Below are positions 57,871 to 64,000 of a stretch of 64,000 nucleotides of DNA, in pieces. The DNA is from JALYNX01 sp963780755 (GTDB lineage Bacteria; Actinomycetota; Acidimicrobiia; Spongiisociales; ZC4RG35): contig CAWACX010000002.1 of NCBI GenBank assembly GCA_963780755.1, positions 186,001 through 250,000 of the forward strand, read 5' to 3'. The notes below the pieces were generated by a model, which was not told the origin of the DNA, searched no databases, and saw nothing but the letters and a program-made list of their open reading frames with translations. Position 1 is the stretch's first letter. Each line of letters starts with the position of its first letter. The translations under genes were made by a program, and so were the position numbers.

Positions 57871-59100
57871 TCACGCGACAGGAGTCTCAGCGCCAGGTCC
57901 CAAACGACCCAATTCGGCACGGGCCACCGAGCGCCGGTGCACCTCGTCGGGCCCGTCCGCGATCTGGAGCCACCTGCCCATTGAATAGAGCACGGCGATC
58001 GGGAAATCGTCGGTGAATCCGGCCGCCCCGAACAACTGCATCGCCCGATCGGCAACAAAGGTCAACACCGAAGGGGCGACCACTTTGATCGCCGCGATCT
58101 CGGTGCGCGCGGCATTGGCGCCCACGTTGTCGATCATCCACGCCGTCTTCAGCACCAACAGGCGGGCCTGCTCGATGCGGATGCGTGACTCGGCGATCCA
58201 CTCTTGAACCACGCCCTGTTCCGATAGCGGGCGGCCGAAGGTGGACCGGCCCTGAGAGCGCTGAACCATCAAGTCGAGACATCGCTCCGAGGCCCCGATC
58301 GCCCGCATGCAGTGATGGATCCGTCCCGGCCCGAGTCGGGCCTGGGCTATGCCGAACCCGCCTCCCGGCTCACCTAGCAGGTTCGACGCGGGCACCCGCA
58401 CCCCCTCGAAGTTGATCTGGGGGTGCCCTCCCCGGTCCTGATAGCCAAACACGGTCGGTTCCCGCTCGATCTCAACACCCGGGGAATCGAGCGGGACAAT
58501 CACCATCGACTGCCGACGGTGGGGGTCGGCGTCGGGATCGGTGACCCCCATGACTATCGAGAACTTGCAGCGCGGGGAGGCGGCGCCGGAGCTGAACCAT
58601 TTACGCCCGGTGATCACCAGGTCATTCCCATCGGGCTCGATCCGGGTCCGGACGTTGGTGGCATCTGAGCTGGCCACATCGGGCTCGGTCATCGAGAAAC
58701 AGGAGCGGATCTCGCCCTCGAGCAGAGGCAGGAGCCAGGTGCCCTTCTGCTTCGGGGTCCCGAACATGTGCAGGATCTCCATGTTCCCGGTGTCCGGCGC
58801 CGAGCAGTTCAGCGCCTCGGGCGCGATCTGCGGGCTACGGCCGGTGATCTCCGCCAGCGGGGCGTACTCCAGGTTCGACAGCCCGGCGCCGAGCTCGGCG
58901 TCGGGAAGGAACAGGTTCCACAGGCCGAGCTCCCTTGCATCTCGCTTGAGGTCCTCCAGCGCCAGGGGGTGATGGTGGGGATCTCCGGAGGCCGCCATCT
59001 GCTCCCGGTACACGGTCTCGGCGGGGTAGACGCTCTCCTCCATGAATTGGGTGAGGCGCTCGATCAGCTCTTCGACCCGGGGCGAATAGGCGAAGTCCAT
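57871..59100 (-). CDS. Acyl-CoA dehydrogenase
   Basis: The protein is 409 residues. CFSMTEPDVASSDATNVRTRIEPDGNDLVITGRKWFSSGA is the FAD- and substrate-binding block, and LFGAAGFTDDFPIAVLYSMGRWLQIADGPDEVHRRSVARAEL the C-terminal block with the HR pair of the ACAD10/11-like group. It oxidises acyl-CoA to enoyl-CoA with FAD, passing electrons to ETF. Monocistronic by appearance: 59 nt to whiB and 12 nt from the protease gene upstream. Confidence 0.93.
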   Translation of the reverse strand: MDFAYSPRVEELIERLTQFMEESVYPAETVYREQMAASGDPHHHPLALEDLKRDARELGLWNLFLPDAELGAGLSNLEYAPLAEITGRSPQIAPEALNCSAPDTGNMEILHMFGTPKQKGTWLLPLLEGEIRSCFSMTEPDVASSDATNVRTRIEPDGNDLVITGRKWFSSGAASPRCKFSIVMGVTDPDADPHRRQSMVIVPLDSPGVEIEREPTVFGYQDRGGHPQINFEGVRVPASNLLGEPGGGFGIAQARLGPGRIHHCMRAIGASERCLDLMVQRSQGRSTFGRPLSEQGVVQEWIAESRIRIEQARLLVLKTAWMIDNVGANAARTEIAAIKVVAPSVLTFVADRAMQLFGAAGFTDDFPIAVLYSMGRWLQIADGPDEVHRRSVARAELGRLGPGAETPVA

Positions 59101-59112
59101 TGGGAGCTGAAG

Positions 59113-59851
59113 TTAGCTGTCGGCCTCTTTGGGTTCCGCTTCGGGCTCCTGGATGGTGCTGGTCTCGGGCTCAGCGCCATCGTCCTGTCGATCGAAGCTC
59201 ATCGGAGGGATGGCGACGGGGGGCGGACGCACCCGGCCCCGGGTCAGCTCGCCGAACAGCAGGAATCCGGAAAGAAGTGCGACAAACGTGAGCCTGAGAT
59301 AGAGGGCCGCTACCAACGCCCCCAGGGCGGTCAGGAGGAATACGACGTTGGATATGCGCACCGCATGACGGGGAGCGACCTTCTCCAGCAGCGATACGAA
59401 GAGATGGCCGCCGTCGAGGGGCCGGATCGGCAACCAGTTCAGAGAGGCCCCAGAACAGGTTTACCCAGATCAGGCTTCTGACCACGAAGTAGGCCAGGTC
59501 GTCGAACGGCCCGGTGAAGTAGGCGACCACCCAGACCAGCGCGCCGAACACCACCCCCACCGCTGACCCGGCGGCGGCCACCGCGGCCCGCCGCCCGGGA
59601 CCGAACTCCTGATCGGGGATGCTCCACGAGGTCAACCCGCCGAGAGTGTTCAGCTCGATCTCGACCGTGGAGCCGAAGCTCCTTGCGGTGAAAGCATGGC
59701 CCAACTCATGGATGAGGATCGAGAAGGCGACGATCGCCACCCAGGCGATCACCAACGAGACCTCGCCATATGAGAACCCGAGGAGCGCGGCGACGATCAG
59801 GAACGACGGCCGGACGGTGACCGGGATCCCGAACAGGCGGAAGGTGAGCAC
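59113..59851 (-). CDS. M50 (site-2-type) membrane metalloprotease (one frameshift)
   Basis: HELGH is at 48-52 in the second hydrophobic stretch; the third zinc ligand motif PLDGGH lies in the other frame after the break near 59440-59446 (one T too many in GGCCTCTCTGAACTGG). Repaired, 245 residues with about six helices and a short acidic cytoplasmic tail. Family members cut transmembrane or membrane-near segments, for example anti-sigma factors. No CBS or PDZ domain is present. Target not predictable. Confidence 0.88.
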
Positions 59852-59910
59852 ACGCCATTATTGGCCTGGACGCCGTCCTCGGGGCGAAAGCCGGGAGTTA
59901 CCCTCGCCGC

Positions 59911-61255
59911 ATGCACGACGACCTGAGAGCGGCCACCGCCGCAGTAATGCCCCGCCTCGTGAGCGTCCTCTCCGACCTGGTCACGATGCCCACCGTCAGC
60001 GCCCCAGGGTACGACCCCTTCCCGGTTCGGGAAGCGGCCCAGCAAATCGTCGACATGCTCGAGGAATGGGGTTTCGAGAACTCACAGCTACTCGAAGTCG
60101 AGGGCGGGAACCCGGCTGTCTTCGCCGAGCTGCCGGCGCCCGAAGGGGCTCCCACCGTCCTCCTCTACGCCCACTACGACGTTCAGCCCACCGGTCCCAT
60201 CGACGACTGGGAGACCAAGCCATTCGAGCCCGTGGAACGGGACGGCCGACTCTTCGGACGGGGCTCGGCCGACGACAAGTCAGGTGTCGTCATGCACATG
60301 GGAGCGGTGGCCGCCCACGCCGGGGACCTACCAGTAGGCGTCCAAATGTTCTTCGAGGGTGAGGAAGAGGCCGGTTCGGAGAGCCTGGTCGGGATCCTTG
60401 AGAAGTACTCCGACCTGCTCGATCCCGGACGTCATCGTGATCGGAGACGGCGGCATGTGGTCGGTGGAGGTCCCGGCTTACATCACTTCTCTGCGCGGCA
60501 TCGTGTCCACGACAGTCGAGTTGCGAACCCTGGCCGCACCCGTTCATTCGGGCCAATACGGGGGTGTCTACCCCGACGCATTGATCGCAATGGCACGGCT
60601 GTTGGCCAGCCTGCACGACGACGAAGGCAACGTGGCAGTGCCCGGCCTCGTCAGCGAGGAGAGCGACAGCCTCCCCATCCCCGAAGACCTGGCCCGGTCC
60701 CTGACCGGCGTGGTCGACGGCGTGGAGGAGATCGGGTCGGGCTCGATCGCCTCCCGACTCTGGTCGAGGCCCACCATCTCAGTCCTGGCGATCGACGCTC
60801 CCCCGGTGAGCGAGGCGATCAACCAGCTCGTCCCCGTGAGCAGGGCCAAGGTGAGCATGCGCATCGCCCCCGGCGAGGACACCGCCGCCGCCCTCCAGGC
60901 GTTGGAAGACCATCTGACGGCCAACATCCCGTGGGGGGCGAGCATCGGGTTCCTCCACCGTGAAGCCGGCGACCCGTGCACGATCGACACTGACAACGAC
61001 GCCGTCGAGGCTTGGAGCGCCGGATATCGGGAGGCCTTCGGGACCGACCCTGTCTTCATGGGCGCCGGTGGGTCGATTCCTTTCATCTCGACCTTCTCCG
61101 AGCTGTATCCAGGTGTCCCGATCCTGGTGATCGGGTGCTCCGATCCCACCAGCTCCTATCACGCCCCGAACGAGAGCGTGGATCTCGGCGTGATCGAGAA
61201 GTCGGTGCTCGCCGAGGCGATCGCCTTCAGGCTCCTCGGGAATGGAGCGGGCTGA
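59911..61255 (+). CDS. M20-family dipeptidase/peptidase (one frameshift)
   Basis: Zinc-site motifs: LLYAHYDVQP, GRGSADDKSG and MFFEGEEEAGSES in the first frame, then after a break near 60421-60428 (one extra G in GATCCCGGACGTC) DVIVIGDGG, the dimerisation lid and SYHAPNESVDLG with the last histidine. Repaired, 447 residues, the normal length of CNDP/ArgE-like dipeptidases. Cytoplasmic, no signal peptide. Divergent from the M50 gene by 59 nt. A palindromic repeat element begins 2 nt after its stop. Confidence 0.92.
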
Positions 61256-61256
61256 G

Positions 61257-61374
61257 GTTGTCCCCCCGCCGAGCAAGGGGGACCGACGCCAGCGACCGCA
61301 GGGAGCGCGTCGAGGGGCTAACCCCCCTCGACTTCGCTTCGCTCAGCCGGTCCCCCCTTGAAAGGGGGGACAAC
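61257..61374. repeat. Short palindromic (MITE-like) intergenic element with 11-bp terminal inverted repeats
   Basis: GTTGTCCCCCC (61257-61267) and GGGGGGACAAC (61364-61374) are perfect inverted repeats bounding 118 nt. Inside are further complementary runs, for example GGTCCCCCC-TTGAAA-GGGGGGAC at the right end. No transposase. The trmL frame runs into the element and stops inside it. Confidence 0.65.
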
Positions 61375-61833
61375 GGAACCGCTGAATCCGTTCTGTCTCC
61401 ACGCCTCGTAGACCACCACCGATGCCGAGTTGGCGACGTTGAGCGATCGCACCCCGGGCACCATCGGAATCCGGAGCCGGGCCGTCACCCAGGGCATGGC
61501 CTGCACCTCATCGGGGAGCCCGACCGACTCGGGCCCGAAGAGGAAGGAGTCGCCTCCCTGGTACTCGATCTCCTGGTACTGATCCTCACCATCGACGGTG
61601 AAGGCAAAGACCCGATTTGGCTCGGCGGCCGATCGCCAGGCATCGAGGTCGGGATGTACGACAACCACCGCCCGGTCCCGGTAGTCCATGCCGGCGCGTC
61701 GCAACTTCGAGTCCTCCATCTCGAAGCCGAGGGGCTCGATGAGGTGGAGACGGCAACCGGTGACGGCGGCGAGCCGCATCGCGTTGCCGGTATTGGGCGG
61801 GATCTCCGGGCGATAGAAGACGATCTCGAACAC
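61318..61833 (-). CDS. trmL: tRNA (cytidine/uridine-34 2'-O)-methyltransferase TrmL-like (SPOUT)
   Basis: The protein is 171 residues from GTG 61833 (VFEIVFYRPEIPPNTGNAMR). The SPOUT knot is clear: LFGPESVGLPDE and MVPGVRSLNVANSASVVVYEAWRQ bind S-adenosylmethionine. TrmL methylates the ribose of nucleotide 34 in tRNA-Leu. The natural protein probably ends soon after EAWRQNG; the last 20 or so residues (VVPPFKGGPAERSEVEGG) are encoded by the palindromic element at 61257-61374. It starts 2 nt after the nucS stop. Confidence 0.92.
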   Translation of the reverse strand: MFEIVFYRPEIPPNTGNAMRLAAVTGCRLHLIEPLGFEMEDSKLRRAGMDYRDRAVVVVHPDLDAWRSAAEPNRVFAFTVDGEDQYQEIEYQGGDSFLFGPESVGLPDEVQAMPWVTARLRIPMVPGVRSLNVANSASVVVYEAWRQNGFSGSVVPPFKGGPAERSEVEGG

Positions 61834-61835
61834 GA

Positions 61836-62504
61836 TCAGCGGAGATCGAACAGGCGAAGCTCGGTGTCCTCGGCCTCTCGGAGTCCGTCGTAATCGACCT
61901 CGATGGCGTCGATGCCGCGGGCCTCGGCAAGGACGCGGGCCTGGGGCGTGATCGACTGAGCGACGAACATCCCCCGTACCGGGACCAAGCGGGGATCGTT
62001 GCCCAGCCGCTCCAGGTATCGCGCCAGCTGCTCGACCCCGTCGATCTCGCCGCGCCTCTTCACCTCGATGGCCACTGTTCTCCCCGAGCCATCTGAGCAG
62101 AGAAGGTCCACCGGTCCGATGTCGGTGGGGAATTCGCGCCGGATCAGCACCATGCCGTCCTCGAGCACCCATGGACGTTCGGCGAGGAGTGCTTGCAGGT
62201 GAGCCTCCACTCCGTCCTTCTGGAGCCCGGGGTCGTCGCCCAATGCATGAGTCACATCCTCAATGATCTCGTGGATGGTGATGGTCAGCATCTCGCCCCG
62301 GCTGTTGGAGACCTCCCACCGATCGTCGAAGGTCGTCACCTCGTTGGGAGCGACCATCCAGTTCAGCGGCTTCGAGGCGTTGCCGTCGGAGTGGATGGCC
62401 AGCGTCCCATCTGCCTTGACCATGATCAGCCGGATTGCCTCCGGGAGGTGAGCGGTGAGTCGACCCGAGTAGTCGACCGTGCAGCGGGCGATGACCAGTC
62501 TCAA
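61836..62504 (-). CDS. nucS: Endonuclease NucS (mismatch-specific, EndoMS)
   Basis: The protein is 222 residues from TTG 62504, whose codon overlaps the stop of the MFS gene (TTGA). The N-terminal DNA-binding half begins RLVIARCTVDYSGRLTAHL; the C-terminal RecB-like nuclease half has PVDLLCSDGSGRTVAIEVKRRGEIDGVEQL with the catalytic Asp, Glu and Lys. In actinobacteria lacking MutS/MutL this enzyme provides mismatch repair, guided by the sliding clamp. It is a good marker for the phylum. Confidence 0.95.
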   Translation of the reverse strand: MRLVIARCTVDYSGRLTAHLPEAIRLIMVKADGTLAIHSDGNASKPLNWMVAPNEVTTFDDRWEVSNSRGEMLTITIHEIIEDVTHALGDDPGLQKDGVEAHLQALLAERPWVLEDGMVLIRREFPTDIGPVDLLCSDGSGRTVAIEVKRRGEIDGVEQLARYLERLGNDPRLVPVRGMFVAQSITPQARVLAEARGIDAIEVDYDGLREAEDTELRLFDLR

Positions 62505-63697
62505 CTGGTGGCGAGGGTACCGGTGCGTTGGACCCCGGCCGCGACCAGGGTGGTCCCGGCAAAGATGACTGCGAGGACCAGCCAACCGGGGGTGTAGGTA
62601 CCCAACTGGTCGACCGAGAAGCCCATGAGGGGAGGGCCGAGCCCGACGCCCGTCAGGAAGCCGAGCATGATGACGCCTGTCCCCCTGCCGACGAGAGCAG
62701 GGGTGGAGTAATCCATGACCGCGAGCATCCCGATCGCGTTCCAGGCCACGGCCCCGGTCCCCATGAGCAGGGCTGCGGGTATCAAGATCCAGCCGGAGGC
62801 GATCCCGGCCGATGCCAGGGCGAGGAGGAGCGCACTCGTAGCCGAGAGGACCGAAAGGCGCCGCAGGGTGCGTCCGTGCCCCAACCGTCGCTCGGATATC
62901 GAGCCCCAGCCGATGCGGGCGGCGACACCTACCAGCCCGATGCCGGCCACCAGGAGCCCGGCCTGGGCCGGAGACCAACCCTGGGTCTCCTCCGCGAAAA
63001 GCGGCAGGAAGGTCAGGACGGACGAGACCCCCAACCCGGTGAGCGCCCCGTAGAGCGCCAGCCAGCGGACGACTGTTGACAGCTCCCCCGGGCCATCCGA
63101 TGCCTTGGCCTTCCTTCGCTCCACCTCCGGGCGCCGATTCATACCGATCATGCCTGCGACGGGGAACACCAGGAACATCCCGAACGCAATGCGCCAGTTG
63201 GTGAGCGAGGTCAACACCGGAAGCAGGAGCCCTCCGAGAAAGGCCCCCATCTGCACCCCGGACTGCTTGGCCCCGGTGATGACGCCACGAGACCCGACCG
63301 CTACGTTGTCCACGATCAGCGCGTTGGTGGCGGGGTTGGTCCAACCATTGGGAACGCCACCGAGCATCGCTCCGATGAAGAGAACCGCGTAAGTCGGGGA
63401 GATGGCGACGACGACCATGGCCACCGCCCCGAGTGCGAGGACGCCGCGGACCGACTTGACGCCGCCGACCTGATCCGTCACCCGGCCAAAGAAGGGAGAG
63501 ACCGCGGCTCCCGTCAGCCCACTAGCCGTGACCAGCGCCCCGATCTGCCAGCGATCGATGCCGAACTCATCGATGAGGTCGGAGGCGAGGACACCGAACA
63601 CGCTCTGCCCGAAGGTGGCGACACCCATCGCCATGGCGGTGAGCGCGCCGAGAGTGAACGGGCTGAACGGCCGAGATTGGGTGGGAGATGGTCGCAA
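62501..63697 (-). CDS. Major facilitator superfamily transporter
   Basis: The protein is 398 residues with twelve hydrophobic helices. The loop between helices 2 and 3 reads GRVTDQVGGVKSVRG, the MFS G-x3-D-x-GG-(R/K) motif. No domain points to a substrate; relatives are annotated as CynX/NimT- or oxalate-formate-like carriers and drug exporters. Start is TTG 63697 without a strong ribosome site; a later in-frame ATG (about residue 22) is possible. Coupled to nucS by a 4-nt overlap. Confidence 0.88.
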   Translation of the reverse strand: MRPSPTQSRPFSPFTLGALTAMAMGVATFGQSVFGVLASDLIDEFGIDRWQIGALVTASGLTGAAVSPFFGRVTDQVGGVKSVRGVLALGAVAMVVVAISPTYAVLFIGAMLGGVPNGWTNPATNALIVDNVAVGSRGVITGAKQSGVQMGAFLGGLLLPVLTSLTNWRIAFGMFLVFPVAGMIGMNRRPEVERRKAKASDGPGELSTVVRWLALYGALTGLGVSSVLTFLPLFAEETQGWSPAQAGLLVAGIGLVGVAARIGWGSISERRLGHGRTLRRLSVLSATSALLLALASAGIASGWILIPAALLMGTGAVAWNAIGMLAVMDYSTPALVGRGTGVIMLGFLTGVGLGPPLMGFSVDQLGTYTPGWLVLAVIFAGTTLVAAGVQRTGTLATS

Positions 63698-63728
63698 CTA
63701 GATTGCAATTCTCCATGCCACGAGCACG

Positions 63729-64000
63729 ATGATGCGAATCAGCGTTGGGACCGAGAAGGGCTCCTATCTCCTCACCGAATCGGCGGGGTCCTGGCAGGTG
63801 GACGGGCCTATGTTCCCCGGCTGGAAGGTCACTGCGTTCGGCGACAGCGGCAACGGCGAGCACCTGGCGGCTGTCGGCAGCAACTGGTTCGGGGTCGGGA
63901 TCAATCACAGCAGCGACCACCGCGCCTGGAAGCAGACCGACGACCCACCTGCTTGGCCCGAGGGCTCCGACCGCAAGATGGAGCAGGTCTGGACGTTTCA
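63729..64000 (+). CDS. Sialidase/BNR-repeat-like protein, N-terminal part only
   Basis: Open from ATG 63729 (or the next codon, ATG 63732) through the right edge; 90 residues visible. The sequence MMRISVGTEKGSYLLTESAG, then GPMFPGWKVTAFGDSGNGEHLAAVGSNWFGVGINHSSD, looks like the first blades of a beta-propeller of the BNR/WD40-like exo-sialidase-type hypothetical proteins of actinobacteria. No signal peptide is visible. The end is outside the window, so family and function remain open. Confidence 0.6.
   Translation, partial: MMRISVGTEKGSYLLTESAGSWQVDGPMFPGWKVTAFGDSGNGEHLAAVGSNWFGVGINHSSDHRAWKQTDDPPAWPEGSDRKMEQVWTF

Overview
This is a high-GC window with strongly G/C-ending codons. A WhiB iron-sulfur regulator (57.5 kb), the mismatch endonuclease NucS (61.8 kb), many GTG/TTG starts and ATGA/GTGA gene overlaps point to an actinobacterium (Actinomycetota). 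A deep lineage such as Acidimicrobiia is my inference and is not proven by the sequence. No tRNA, rRNA, CRISPR array, transposase or prophage gene was seen.

Layout. 1-13.2 kb is a surface-polysaccharide locus: a truncated deacetylase, a Wzz/BY-kinase-like protein with an unexpected C-terminus, a CapD/PglF-type dehydratase, then a rightward translationally coupled run (epimerase, glycosyltransferase, GNAT acyltransferase, polytopic membrane protein, PglC-type phosphoglycosyl transferase, sugar formyltransferase), met head-on by two more GT4 glycosyltransferases. 13.2-17.1 kb holds acpS, glmS and glmM, which make amino-sugar and lipid-carrier precursors; glmS is preceded by a recognisable glmS ribozyme. 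17.1-23 kb holds rplM-rpsI, a threonine dehydratase, truA, coaA and small membrane proteins. 23.1-51.7 kb is one long leftward block read from high to low coordinates: rpoB-rpoC, a Thr-rich secreted protein, rpsL-rpsG-fusA-tuf, the S10/spc/alpha ribosomal clusters with secY, adk and map, and finally rpoA-rplQ. 51.9-64 kb is mixed: a VanW protein, lysA, a retropepsin-like/RimK/AstE-like cassette, whiB, an acyl-CoA dehydrogenase, an M50 protease, an M20 peptidase, trmL, nucS, an MFS permease and a cut-off gene.

Quality. At least eleven genes, including single-copy essential ones (rpoC, tuf, rpsC, rplC, glmS, glmM), are each broken by one single-base indel. This looks like residual assembly error, so I annotate them as one CDS each and give the site of the break.

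Most interesting points: (1) the in-frame fusion of a catalytically degenerate BY-kinase-like protein to a domain resembling the C-terminus of BREX PglX methyltransferases; (2) a glmS ribozyme outside its classical Firmicutes setting; (3) period-7 repeat arrays in spacers of the ribosomal/RNA-polymerase block, a perfect hairpin over the adk start codon, and short duplications of ribosomal-gene 3' ends that frame inserted spacers; (4) a tuf gene whose 5' two-thirds has codon usage foreign to everything around it.
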